This document shows positions 1-8,124 of a DNA stretch of 64,000 nucleotides, piece after piece. The notes beneath the pieces are model-generated. The model did no database searches. It worked only from the letters and a program-made list of their open reading frames with translations, and was not told the DNA's origin. Numbering within the stretch: position 1 is the stretch's first letter; each line of letters begins with the position of its first letter. The stretch covers positions 62,001 to 126,000 of the forward strand of contig JAVKDD010000033.1 of NCBI GenBank assembly GCA_040222455.1, read 5' to 3'. The DNA is from RHLJ01 sp040222455. Its GTDB lineage: Bacteria; Bacteroidota; Rhodothermia; Balneolales; Balneolaceae. A program made the translations under genes and the position numbers.

Positions 1-49
1 AAATTTTGAGTTCTCTTCAGGTGCCTTGTTGTCTTCCAATGTAATTCTT

Positions 50-631
50 TTAATTTAATTTGATGTGTGAAGGTAATTCTGTTTCTTCCTTCTTATAAAT
101 TCCATCAGCGTAAGTTACTTTGTACCATTGACTTCGCTCTGGTGAGTAAAAATAGTCGGTGTATTCTTTCGGCTGAACCTCGGTTACGAGCCTAGTTAAC
201 GTTCGTTTCACTTGTGGCATTAAATCAATATATCTACTTGCCCCAACATAAACTAAACCATCTGCAAAAGGTCCGTCTAAATCTAATACCATCATGGGTA
301 CTTCCCCATCTATGATAAACCAATATTCAAATTGTATTGCTTGTCCATCTCTTAGTTTTCCGTTGTCAACTATATTTTCTATGGTTTTTGTTGGCTTACC
401 GAATACCCCTTCTAATCTTGCTCTAATTTCGATGGCTGGCATTCTATCTAAGCTGTTATAGTTGAACCCTTGTCCTGTCCATTTGATATCTGCAAATCGA
501 TCCTGAAACGCTTCCGCATCCTCAATTTCAATTTTTTGGATTTTTGGTTCTTCAAACTGTGCTTGTGCACTTGACGTTAACAAAACCATCAATACAAAAA
601 ATAAAAGCAACTGTTTTCTTGATTCTTTCAT
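50..631 (-). CDS. Exported protein of unknown function, 193 aa
   Basis: The protein begins with a clear Sec signal peptide: basic KESRK, then a Leu/Phe-rich core to about residue 22, with probable cleavage after AQA (SSAQAQ). The mature part is about 170 residues of mixed alpha/beta with no motif I recognise. There is no lipobox cysteine and no membrane segment after the signal. It starts two bases after the lepA stop on the same strand, so it is probably read from the lepA transcript, although a role in translation is not implied. The mature segment alternates charged and aromatic residues and ends EETELPSHIKLN. Function unknown; periplasmic location is inferred from the signal peptide only. 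Confidence 0.7.
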   Translation of the reverse strand: MKESRKQLLLFFVLMVLLTSSAQAQFEEPKIQKIEIEDAEAFQDRFADIKWTGQGFNYNSLDRMPAIEIRARLEGVFGKPTKTIENIVDNGKLRDGQAIQFEYWFIIDGEVPMMVLDLDGPFADGLVYVGASRYIDLMPQVKRTLTRLVTEVQPKEYTDYFYSPERSQWYKVTYADGIYKKEETELPSHIKLN

Positions 632-633
632 AA

Positions 634-2436
634 TTACCTATCGTCATCGTCCATAGAAAGTACTGCAAGAAAAGCTTCCTGTGGTATTTCTACTGATCCA
701 ACTTGTTTCATTCGTTTTTTACCTTCTTTTTGTTTTTCAAGCAACTTACGTTTTCTTGAAATATCGCCACCATAACACTTTGCAGTAACATCCTTCCGTA
801 GTGCTCTAATTGAATCACGTGCAATTATTCTACTTCCGATTGCCGCTTGTACTGCAACTTCATATTGTTGTCTTGGAATTAACTCCTTCAATTTAGCACA
901 TACTTTTCTTCCTTGATAGTACGCTTTGTCACGGTGTGTAATACTCGAAAGAGCATCAACCTGTTCCGCATTCAACAAAATATCTAAACGAACTAAATGA
1001 CCTTTTCGGTATTCAATAAATTCATAATCTAAAGAAGCATAACCTCTCGTACCAGATTTTAGTCGGTCATAAAAATCGAATACCACTTCTGCCATTGGAA
1101 TTTCATATGTAATTTCAACCCTGTTATTCTGCATAAACATTTGATTGATATACACTCCTCTACGATCTTGGCATAATTTCATAATTGGCCCGATATAATC
1201 TGCCGGAGTAATTATACTAGCTTTGATATAAGGCTCATAAATTGCCTCTATATCTCCGACCTCGGGCATTTGACTTGGGTTATCAACCGTTATCGTTTCC
1301 CCATCTTCTAGTTTTACTTCGTATTTAACATTGGGAACTGTAGTAATAATATCGATATCAAATTCACGATCTAATCGTTCCTGAACGATTTCCATGTGGA
1401 GAAGCCCAAGAAATCCTGCCCTAAATCCAAATCCGAGAGCTTTGGAAGTCTCTGGTTCGTAAGATAATGAAGCGTCGTTCAATTGAAGCTTTTCAAGTGC
1501 GCTTCTTAAGTCTTCAAAATCTTCTGACTGGGTAGGATAAATCCCACTGAAAACCATTGGTTTAGCTTCCTGATAACCTGGAATAGGTACAGTTGCAGCA
1601 TTTTTTACTGTTGTTATGGTATCACCAACCCGAACATCTTTCAATGATTTTACACTGCCAATTACATATCCAACTTCACCGGCTTTAAGTTCTTTAGCGG
1701 GTTGATAAACAATTTTCAAATAGCCTAAATCCTCGGCATTGTACTCAACTTTATTTGCCATGAACTTAAATAATTCACCTTTTCTGAGCACGCCTTCTAA
1801 TACCCTAACGTATGCAACTGATCCGCGATAGGTATTAAATACTGAATCAAAAATAAGAGCTCGAAGTGGTTTGTCGACTTCTTGTTTTGGACCTGGAATT
1901 CGCTCACATATTGCCTCAAGTAATTCGGGAACTCCTTCCCCTGTTTTCCCTGATACTGTAAGAATATCTTCACGATCGCAACCTATTAAATCAATCACCT
2001 GTTGCCCAACTCCTTCCGTATCTGAACTTGGAAGATCAATCTTATTAAGTACTGGAATTATTTCTAAATCCTGCTCAATTGCTTGATATAAATTCGAGAT
2101 TGTTTGAGCCTCAATTCCTTGTGTAGCATCTACTACAAGAATCGCCCCTTCACATGCTTTTAGCGCTCTGGATACTTCATAAGCGAAATCAACGTGCCCG
2201 GGTGTATCAATTAAATTAAAACTAAAAAGGTCACCATTGGGTCTTTTATAATCGAGCTTTACCGCATGACTTTTAATGGTAATGCCACGTTCTCTTTCCA
2301 GATCCATATCATCAAGAACCTGCTCTTGCATTTCGCGTTCGCTTATAGTTCCTGTAATCTGTAATAGTCGATCAGCCAGAGTAGATTTACCATGGTCGAT
2401 ATGGGCAATAATGCAAAAATTGCGAATGTTATTCAT
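634..2436 (-). CDS. lepA: Elongation factor 4 (LepA), ribosome back-translocating GTPase
   Basis: At 600 residues this is the normal LepA length. The G1 P-loop is AHIDHGKST at residues 11-19, switch II is DTPGH near 77-81, and NKID (G4) is near 131. These are followed by EF-G-like domains II, III and V and the LepA-specific C-terminal domain with the basic GGDISRKRKLLEKQKEGKKR stretch. EF4 is a conserved GTPase that remodels stalled or mistranslocated ribosomes and helps 30S biogenesis; it is cytosolic or membrane-associated. It is the first gene of a minus-strand pair with an exported protein two bases downstream. No unusual residues are seen. The start at MNNIRNFCIIAHIDHGK agrees with the family N-terminus. 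Confidence 0.98.
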   Translation of the reverse strand: MNNIRNFCIIAHIDHGKSTLADRLLQITGTISEREMQEQVLDDMDLERERGITIKSHAVKLDYKRPNGDLFSFNLIDTPGHVDFAYEVSRALKACEGAILVVDATQGIEAQTISNLYQAIEQDLEIIPVLNKIDLPSSDTEGVGQQVIDLIGCDREDILTVSGKTGEGVPELLEAICERIPGPKQEVDKPLRALIFDSVFNTYRGSVAYVRVLEGVLRKGELFKFMANKVEYNAEDLGYLKIVYQPAKELKAGEVGYVIGSVKSLKDVRVGDTITTVKNAATVPIPGYQEAKPMVFSGIYPTQSEDFEDLRSALEKLQLNDASLSYEPETSKALGFGFRAGFLGLLHMEIVQERLDREFDIDIITTVPNVKYEVKLEDGETITVDNPSQMPEVGDIEAIYEPYIKASIITPADYIGPIMKLCQDRRGVYINQMFMQNNRVEITYEIPMAEVVFDFYDRLKSGTRGYASLDYEFIEYRKGHLVRLDILLNAEQVDALSSITHRDKAYYQGRKVCAKLKELIPRQQYEVAVQAAIGSRIIARDSIRALRKDVTAKCYGGDISRKRKLLEKQKEGKKRMKQVGSVEIPQEAFLAVLSMDDDDR

Positions 2437-2537
2437 GAAATGTATGTGGTGCGTCTCTTCGTAAAGGGCACAAAGATACGAAGAAGGTAGGAGCTACTAA
2501 AACTATTGTTTCATAATAAAACAAGCTTTTGCAAGTC

Positions 2538-2834
2538 TTAGGCAGTTTCTTTCATCCAATAATCGCTAATACACTCCCATTTTGGGTTCTTAAAACGAAG
2601 AAGATCCATTTTTTTGAAATATGGAGTTTTCTTTAATTCCACTTCTCTTTCAATTGCTTTTATGATATCTGTATTTTCTTCAACATAGATGAGCTTATTA
2701 AACGAAAAATTAGCTTTAAAGCTCGCCATAGATCGATTTCTGTGCTTTACGAGGATTTTATCTAAATCAGTTGTAAGCCCTACATATAGCATTTTTGAGG
2801 GGTTACTTAAAATATAAATGTAATATTTGTTCAT
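2538..2834 (-). CDS. GIY-YIG domain protein (UvrC/YhbQ-like), possibly inactive
   Basis: A 98-residue stand-alone GIY-YIG fold, the size of the small YhbQ/UPF0213-like group. The first strand reads YYIYILSN, followed by LYVGLT for the YIG half. A conserved-position Glu follows in the later helix (IEREVELKK). The position usually held by the catalytic Arg (DLE-R-R or DFEKR) reads DLDKILVKH here, so Arg appears replaced by Ile. Such small proteins are common in Bacteroidota, often in many copies, and their biological role is poorly defined (DNA nicking is assumed). It is a single gene, not coupled to lepA (about 100 bases away). Confidence 0.8.
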   Translation of the reverse strand: MNKYYIYILSNPSKMLYVGLTTDLDKILVKHRNRSMASFKANFSFNKLIYVEENTDIIKAIEREVELKKTPYFKKMDLLRFKNPKWECISDYWMKETA

Positions 2835-2957
2835 ACCTTTGCCTTCTGTTTATAGGTATGACCGCTATAAAACAAACTCCTTACAAAAAAGTTAAAATAA
2901 AAAAGCGACTTACATTATTCACCTTCCATTTGCTGAAAAGCTATAATAGCATTCAGC

Positions 2958-3209
2958 TTAGCTTTCCGGGCTCAAAAGCTCTATATGAAATCGAAATTTC
3001 TTCTGTTCAAGAGTCATCGTATCATAAATCTCCCTAATTAGCGTGAATACGATTTCGGTATCACCTATCACCGTGGTAGATAAATATCCAATTTCAATTT
3101 TAACTTCGTGTTGAGCCAAATGTTCGATTATATCCTGAACAATCTCTGTTGGATTATGGGTGGCTAAAGGAATAAAAGTAAGTTGTGCAATAGTATTCAT
3201 GAAGTTCAA
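2958..3209 (-). CDS. Thiamine-binding-like small protein (MTH1187/YkoF-type fold)
   Basis: An 83-residue protein whose pattern fits the MTH1187/YkoF ferredoxin-like family: AQLTFIPL on strand 1, an amphipathic helix (EIVQDIIEHLAQHE), then a short strand with YLSTTVIGD, and a helix and last strand FRFHIELLS. Members bind thiamine or its pyrimidine moiety. The gene stands alone, divergent from the histidine cluster, with no thi gene beside it, so the ligand is inferred from fold resemblance only. Met4 is an equally good start. Moderate confidence in the family, low in the ligand. Confidence 0.55.
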   Translation of the reverse strand: MNFMNTIAQLTFIPLATHNPTEIVQDIIEHLAQHEVKIEIGYLSTTVIGDTEIVFTLIREIYDTMTLEQKKFRFHIELLSPES

Positions 3210-3507
3210 TTTTGGTTTTTATAGATTTAAAATCTACAAATTTTTATACTCTTTTTTTGCTACATCACTTTTTATATGAACGGATTTTTATGTCAAAAAG
3301 TTAATCGATATATACAAAAAAATGGGAAAAATGTTTCTTGATGATGAATCTTATACTTATATTTGGAACTTGAAAAACGAAAATAAAAATATCTCCCATC
3401 TACATCATCATGGTTTCCATCATGGACTCCATTGCGTGCACTAAAATTATTGCGCCTTTTTCGTCCCAGTTTAACACATCTACTAACCCACTTTACATCT
3501 TAAATTA
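3210..3507 (+). promoter_or_regulatory. hisG upstream leader region
   Basis: A stretch of 298 bases between the divergent thiamine-binding-like gene and hisG. It is very AT-rich up to about 3330 and carries a short open frame (3331-3444) loaded with His codons. About 60 bases of AC-rich sequence with no obvious hairpin precede the hisG ATG. A T-run (3455-3459 in GCGCCTTTTTCG) follows the leader stop, but I could not pair a convincing GC-rich stem in front of it. The simplest reading is a translation-coupled attenuation leader for the his operon. Exact promoter bases are not assigned. Confidence 0.6.
3331..3444 (+). CDS. Histidine-rich leader peptide of the his operon (37 codons)
   Basis: An open frame from ATG 3331 (or the in-frame ATG at 3322) to TAA 3442-3444. 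Its last 15 codons, from CAT 3397 to CAC 3439, encode H-L-H-H-H-G-F-H-H-G-L-H-C-V-H: eight His codons (3397, 3403, 3406, 3409, 3418, 3421, 3430, 3439). It sits 63 bases before hisG, the first gene of the histidine cluster. By analogy with the enterobacterial hisL peptide, ribosome stalling at these codons when His-tRNA is scarce would alter leader folding and raise his expression. What is seen is the codon run and its position; the mechanism is inferred. There is no strong Shine-Dalgarno, as is usual in Bacteroidota. Confidence 0.85.
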   Translation: MFLDDESYTYIWNLKNENKNISHLHHHGFHHGLHCVH

Positions 3508-4389
3508 ATGAACCGAACGAAAGATTCTTCGACTTCTTTACGCATTGCTATTCAAAAAAGCGGTCGATTGACCGAAAAAACTATTGACCTACTTCATGGA
3601 ATTGGAGTTGAATTCGATAATTATAAACGTAACCTGATGGTTAAAACTCGTAATTTTGACGTAGAATTACTTCTATTACGAGATGATGATATCCCCGAAT
3701 ATGTACAGGATGGAATTTGTGACTTGGGTTTTGTAGGCGCAAATGAAGTATTTGAAAAAAATGCAGTTGTTACCGTACTCAGAGGTTTGAATTATGGAAA
3801 TTGTAGGCTATCCATCGCCGCACCCAGAGATGGAGATTTGAACGTAGTATCAGACTTTGAAGGTAAAACTATTGCAACCAGCTATCCTTTTTTGACAAAG
3901 AAATTTTTCAGTGAAAAAGGGATTAATATCAATATCGTAGAAATTTCAGGAGCAGTAGAAATTACACCACAGCTTGAAGTTGCAGACGCCATCTCCGATT
4001 TAGTTTCAACTGGAGGTACACTAAAAGCTAACGGATTAGAAGAACTTTTTACAATTCTTGAATCTGAAACAAAACTCATTCAAACAAATAAGGAATTATC
4101 CCCCGGGAAAGAACAACTTATTGAAAAGTTCTTAGTTCGAATTGATGGCTTTCAACAAGCAAAAAAGAGCCGCTATATAATGATGAACGCTCCTAAAGAA
4201 AAAACTGAAGCGATTAGTAATATAATTCCTTCGATGAAGAGCCCAACAATTGTTCCACTTGCAGAAACAAATATGGTTGCGATTCAAACTGTAATCCCAA
4301 TTAATAAGTTTTGGGAAGTTATGGAAGAATTGAAAGAAGCTGGTGCTTCTGATATTGTAATGTTACCTATTGAAAGTATGATCCTCTAA
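3508..4389 (+). CDS. hisG: ATP phosphoribosyltransferase, long form (HisG)
   Basis: Catalyses the first committed step of histidine synthesis: ATP plus PRPP gives phosphoribosyl-ATP. The N-terminal motif RIAIQKSGRLTEKT, the periplasmic-binding-like fold with ELLLLRDDDIPEYV, and the PRPP-binding SDLVSTGGTLKANGL near residues 165-180 are clear. At 293 residues it is the long (HisG-L) type, with a C-terminal ACT-like regulatory domain (MMNAPKEKTEAISNIIPSMK onward) through which histidine inhibits, so it should not need HisZ. It is first in the operon, directly after the His-rich leader peptide; hisD begins two bases after its stop. Confidence 0.97.
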   Translation: MNRTKDSSTSLRIAIQKSGRLTEKTIDLLHGIGVEFDNYKRNLMVKTRNFDVELLLLRDDDIPEYVQDGICDLGFVGANEVFEKNAVVTVLRGLNYGNCRLSIAAPRDGDLNVVSDFEGKTIATSYPFLTKKFFSEKGININIVEISGAVEITPQLEVADAISDLVSTGGTLKANGLEELFTILESETKLIQTNKELSPGKEQLIEKFLVRIDGFQQAKKSRYIMMNAPKEKTEAISNIIPSMKSPTIVPLAETNMVAIQTVIPINKFWEVMEELKEAGASDIVMLPIESMIL

Positions 4390-4391
4390 CA

Positions 4392-5678
4392 ATGAAAACC
4401 TATCAACTTAGTTCACTCACCAAAGAGGAAAAAAAAGCTCTTTTAAAAAGGCCAAAGATGAATTTCACTTCCATTTTTGGAATTGTTGATCCTATTCTAA
4501 AACAAGTTGAAGAAAGTGGTGATGTTGCTATTAAGGAGCTGACCAAAAAATTTGATGGAGCACACCTTGATCAAGTAACTATAAACCCAAAAGATATTTC
4601 CGTAGAGCTTCCTAAAGAGATCAAATCTGCAATTGATACAGCTTTTGAAAATATTTTTCGGTTTCATTCAGCTCAAATAAGTGCACCATTAGAAATCGAG
4701 ACCATGAAAGGTGTTTCTTGTAAGCGAGTTATGCGACCTATTGAGAATGTTGGCTTATATGTGCCAGGAGGAACCGCTGTTTTACCTTCAACCGCTATGA
4801 TGCTTTCCATTCCAGCAATGATTGCTGGTTGTTCCACTGTGGTTTTAGCAACTCCACCAAGAGCAGATGGTAGCGTTGCACCCGAAATTCTATACATAGC
4901 TAAAAAAGCTAAAGTTGATAAGGTTTTGCTCGCAGGGGGTGCTCAAGCTGTTGCTGCAATGGCATTTGGAACTGAAAGTGTACCAAAAGTTGATAAAATA
5001 TTTGGACCTGGAAATCAATTTGTTACCGCTGCAAAAATGATCCTCCAAATTAGTGAGGCACAAATCAGCATTGATATGCCTGCAGGACCTTCAGAAGTTT
5101 TGATAATAGCCGATGAATATGCAATACCAGCTTACGTTGCTGCAGACTTACTTTCTCAGGCAGAACATGGTGAAGATAGTCAAGTAGTTTTGGTTGCTAC
5201 CCATGGTTTTGATTTACAAAATCTTGAGTTAGAATTGGTTAAACAGCTAAGCAATCTTCCTCGAAAACAGATTGCAGAGAAAGCATTAGAACATAGTTTT
5301 TTTATAACTGTTGAATCTTTGGATGAGGCTTTTATTTTCTCAAATAATTACGCTCCTGAACATCTAATAATCAATATTGAAAATGCGGAGTCTTGGGAGT
5401 CCAATATTATTAACGCAGGCTCCGTATTTTTTGGGCAATTCACCCCAGAAAGTGTTGGTGATTATGCCTCAGGTACAAATCATACATTGCCTACGTACGG
5501 ATATGCAAAAATGTATAGCGGAGTAAATTTAGCATCTTTCCAAAAATCAATAACTATGCAAACGCTTAGTAAAGAAGGTATCCAAAATATTGGATCAACA
5601 GTAGAAACTCTTGCAGAATTAGAAGGACTTCAAGCACATAAAAATGCAGTGAGTATTAGGCTGAGGGATTTAGAATGA
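4392..5678 (+). CDS. hisD: Histidinol dehydrogenase (HisD)
   Basis: Zinc-dependent, NAD-linked four-electron oxidation of L-histidinol to L-histidine, the last two steps of the pathway. At 428 residues it has normal length. Characteristic blocks are AGGAQAVAAMAFGTESVP, GPGNQFVTAAK, the signature stretch with SQAEHGEDSQ (ligand/catalytic region), SVGDYASGTNHTLPTYG, and the terminal HKNAVSIR carrying the last zinc-region His. The gene overlaps hisC by the sequence ATGA (5675-5678), giving translational coupling. No missing active-site residue was noticed. Confidence 0.97.
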   Translation: MKTYQLSSLTKEEKKALLKRPKMNFTSIFGIVDPILKQVEESGDVAIKELTKKFDGAHLDQVTINPKDISVELPKEIKSAIDTAFENIFRFHSAQISAPLEIETMKGVSCKRVMRPIENVGLYVPGGTAVLPSTAMMLSIPAMIAGCSTVVLATPPRADGSVAPEILYIAKKAKVDKVLLAGGAQAVAAMAFGTESVPKVDKIFGPGNQFVTAAKMILQISEAQISIDMPAGPSEVLIIADEYAIPAYVAADLLSQAEHGEDSQVVLVATHGFDLQNLELELVKQLSNLPRKQIAEKALEHSFFITVESLDEAFIFSNNYAPEHLIINIENAESWESNIINAGSVFFGQFTPESVGDYASGTNHTLPTYGYAKMYSGVNLASFQKSITMQTLSKEGIQNIGSTVETLAELEGLQAHKNAVSIRLRDLE

Positions 5679-6736
5679 ATAAGCATCTTGACATAAAAAC
5701 GCTTGTTCGTCAGAACATACTTGATCTAAAACCCTACCGAAGTGCACGAGATGATTATGACTCAGGAATTCTGCTGGATGCAAACGAGAATTCCTTTGGA
5801 GCACCTTTCGAAGATACCCTTGAGCTAAACAGATACCCAATGCCATATCAAGAGGAGCTGAGGACAAAGATTGCAGCTTATCGTGGTGTAGAACCAAGAA
5901 ACATATTTGTAGGGGTTGGTAGTGATGAAGCCATCGACCTACTATTTCGAATTTTTTGCGAACCTAGAAAAGATCGAGTTCTAATCACTCCTCCTACATA
6001 TGGTATGTATAAAGTATCTTCAAAAATTAATGATGTTGATGTTGACGAAGTTTTATTAACAAATGACTTTCAACTTCAAGTTGAAGAAACTCTAGCTAAA
6101 GCTAAAAAAAATACAAAGCTTCTATTTTTATGCTCACCAAACAATCCTTCCGGTAATAGTTTAAGAGCTGATGATATTCTACGAATTGTAGACTCATTTC
6201 AAGGAATTGTAGTGTTAGATGAGGCATATATTGATTTTAGCGAGCAAAAAAGTTTTTCGGAAGAAGTACTAAAGAGAACGAATTTAGTTGTTCTTCAAAC
6301 AATGTCTAAGGCATTTGGTTTGGCTGGAATTAGACTAGGTGTTGCAATTGCAAGCCCCGAAATCATAGAGTTTATGATGAAAGTAAAAGCTCCATACAAT
6401 ATTAATAAACTCACTTCACAAGCAGCACTTAAGGGGTTCAACTCTCTGGCTGTTGTAAAGGAAAAAGTAGAGCAGATTAAAATTGAACGTGAAAAAGTTA
6501 TAAAAAGGCTTAAATCGATTCCCGAAATTGAAACTACATTCCCAACCGATGCTAATTTTCTCATTTTCAAGATTAATAACGCTCTCGATATATATAAAAA
6601 ATTAGCTGATAAAGGAGTTGTAATTCGATACCGCGGGAATGAACCGCATTGCGAAAACTGTCTTAGACTTACTATTGGTACACAAGAAGAAAACGAACGT
6701 TTTTTTGAAGTTCTTCAAACGGTTTTAAAAAATTAA
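5675..6736 (+). CDS. hisC: Histidinol-phosphate aminotransferase (HisC)
   Basis: PLP-dependent class I/II aminotransferase that makes histidinol phosphate from imidazole-acetol phosphate. Key segments are LDANENSFGAP at the N-terminus, SPNNPSGNSL, VLDEAYIDF with the PLP-pyridine Asp, and TMSKAFGLAGIRLG with the Schiff-base Lys. The 353-residue length is standard. It overlaps hisD by 4 bases. Its stop overlaps the stop of an opposite-strand doxX-like gene at TTAA 6733-6736, so the his transcript must run antisense through that gene to reach hisB unless hisB has its own promoter. Confidence 0.96.
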   Translation: MNKHLDIKTLVRQNILDLKPYRSARDDYDSGILLDANENSFGAPFEDTLELNRYPMPYQEELRTKIAAYRGVEPRNIFVGVGSDEAIDLLFRIFCEPRKDRVLITPPTYGMYKVSSKINDVDVDEVLLTNDFQLQVEETLAKAKKNTKLLFLCSPNNPSGNSLRADDILRIVDSFQGIVVLDEAYIDFSEQKSFSEEVLKRTNLVVLQTMSKAFGLAGIRLGVAIASPEIIEFMMKVKAPYNINKLTSQAALKGFNSLAVVKEKVEQIKIEREKVIKRLKSIPEIETTFPTDANFLIFKINNALDIYKKLADKGVVIRYRGNEPHCENCLRLTIGTQEENERFFEVLQTVLKN

Positions 6737-7137
6737 TCTGCTTTGGTAAATCGAGCTCCAATAACTGGAATATTTTCTTTGTGCAGAAATAGTAAAGTTG
6801 CACAGCTAGCGAACACTATTAGTGCCATAGCAAATAAGGTGCCTCCATCCCCCATTACTTCAATGCCAAGAACTGTTAAATGGCTACCAATTGCTCCCAG
6901 CATTACTCCTAATCCTAGTAAAGCTCCCAGCCAAGTTGTTCTAGGAATTAAAAGAAGTATGCTCGCTATTAACTCTGTGATAGCAGATGCATATCTTCCG
7001 AAGGGTTCCAAACCAACCGTTTCAAAAATGTATATGGACTCAGCAGCTCCTGTAAATTTAAAAAATAGTGTTTGTAGCATAATTCCCGCAGCAATAACAC
7101 GCAGTACCCAAATAAATATTTTCATAGTTGATCTCAT
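6733..7137 (-). CDS. DoxX-family membrane protein
   Basis: 134 residues with four predicted transmembrane segments (VLRVIAAGIMLQTLFFKF, ITELIASILLLIP, WLGALLGLGVMLGAIGSHL, LFAMALIVFASCATLLFL), the layout of the DoxX/DoxD quinol-oxidase-subunit-like family. Met5 (7125) is a plausible alternative start that puts the first helix right after a basic residue. The gene lies on the minus strand between hisC and hisB, antisense to the his operon, with its stop shared with hisC. Family role is loosely linked to redox or stress membrane complexes; no precise function can be given. The overlapping plus-strand frame is a shadow. Confidence 0.8.
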   Translation of the reverse strand: MRSTMKIFIWVLRVIAAGIMLQTLFFKFTGAAESIYIFETVGLEPFGRYASAITELIASILLLIPRTTWLGALLGLGVMLGAIGSHLTVLGIEVMGDGGTLFAMALIVFASCATLLFLHKENIPVIGARFTKAD

Positions 7138-7148
7138 TAAATTAATTA

Positions 7149-7176
7149 TTGAAAGATTTTATGGAACGGATAAAAT
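7149..7176 (+). promoter_or_regulatory. Possible promoter for hisB-hisH-hisA
   Basis: TTGAAA at 7149-7154, a 16-base spacer and TAAAAT at 7171-7176 resemble a sigma-70 promoter, 54 bases before the hisB ATG and just beyond the start of the antisense doxX gene. It would let hisBHA be transcribed without reading through doxX. Consensus use in this phylum is uncertain, so this is only a candidate. Confidence 0.3.
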
Positions 7177-7230
7177 CAATTCATCACAATTAGGTTACAT
7201 TTCTACCTTTACTCAACTTAGTCAGATACC

Positions 7231-8124
7231 ATGAAACTCTGGATCGAAACTCAAATAATTACTTCTGAAAACAAGAAACTTTTAGTTAAAGGTGGCATTA
7301 CATTTTTAGCAAAGTTAAAAGAACTCGGTTATCACATTTCAATAGATCAATCAAAATGTTCGAAGAGGCAAATTCAATTACTTAACTATGAAGAGCTTAT
7401 TGAGGATTTTCCTCTATCAGAAGCAGAAGCAATTATCGAATTTGATAAGAGTGAAGGAAAACTAGAGTTTTGGATTGGAGAGAATATTATTGCATCTGGA
7501 TATGATTTAGATGAACTCTTAACATCTTTTGGCAACGGAGCACATCGCACAGCTTCACTAGCACGAAAAACAAATGAGACCGATATAAATATTTCGCTGA
7601 ATCTTGATGGAACAGGAACATCGAATATAAAAACTGGATTAAATTTCTTTGATCATATGTTAGAGCAAATCGCTCGACATGGTTTTGTTGATTTGAATTT
7701 GACTTGTGATGGAGACCTAGAAGTTGATGAGCACCATACCATTGAAGATGTTGCCATTGCACTTGGCGAAACCATTACCAAAGCCCTTGGTAATAAAAAA
7801 GGGATTGAACGTTATGCTTTTGTTTTACCTATGGATGAAGCACAAGCTACCGTCGCTTTGGATCTTTCGGGTCGACCTTTTTTACTTTTTGAAGGTGAAT
7901 TCACGCGAGAGTATGTAGGTGACTTACCTACTGAAATGGTTAAACACTTTTTTTACAGTTTAGCAATGAACTTAAAAGCGACTCTTCATATTGAGTTCAA
8001 AGGAGAGAATGATCACCACAAAATTGAAGCTATTTTTAAAGGATTTGCCAGAGTATTGAAGACAGCGGTTGAGAAAAATCCCCGCATTAAGAATCAAATT
8101 CCTAGTTCCAAAGGTGCTTTATAA
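7231..8124 (+). CDS. hisB: Imidazoleglycerol-phosphate dehydratase (HisB) with degenerate HAD-like N-domain
   Basis: Residues from about 104 (HRTASLARKTNETDINISL) to 297 are a complete IGP dehydratase: FFDHMLEQIARHG, DEHHTIEDVAIALGE, LPMDEAQATVALDLSGRP, the second metal motif NDHHKIEAIFKGFAR and the terminal SSKGAL. The first ~103 residues align in layout with the N-terminal histidinol-phosphate phosphatase of bifunctional HisB (strand, helix LLVKGGITFLAKLKELGY, strand). The HAD nucleophile motif DxDGT is replaced by IETQI, the Lys and acidic motifs are not seen, and the domain is much shorter. It is therefore probably a dehydratase only, with a relic or structural N-domain. hisH begins immediately at the next base after its stop. 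Confidence 0.93.
   Translation: MKLWIETQIITSENKKLLVKGGITFLAKLKELGYHISIDQSKCSKRQIQLLNYEELIEDFPLSEAEAIIEFDKSEGKLEFWIGENIIASGYDLDELLTSFGNGAHRTASLARKTNETDINISLNLDGTGTSNIKTGLNFFDHMLEQIARHGFVDLNLTCDGDLEVDEHHTIEDVAIALGETITKALGNKKGIERYAFVLPMDEAQATVALDLSGRPFLLFEGEFTREYVGDLPTEMVKHFFYSLAMNLKATLHIEFKGENDHHKIEAIFKGFARVLKTAVEKNPRIKNQIPSSKGAL

Noticed and set aside
3445..3507. Classical terminator hairpin for his attenuation
   Set aside because: A T-run exists (GCGCCTTTTTCG) but I could not pair a stable stem before it, so no terminator is claimed.
6743..7234. 163-codon plus-strand open frame between hisC and hisB
   Set aside because: It is antisense to the doxX-like gene, which has clear membrane helices; the plus-strand translation has no family pattern and odd composition.
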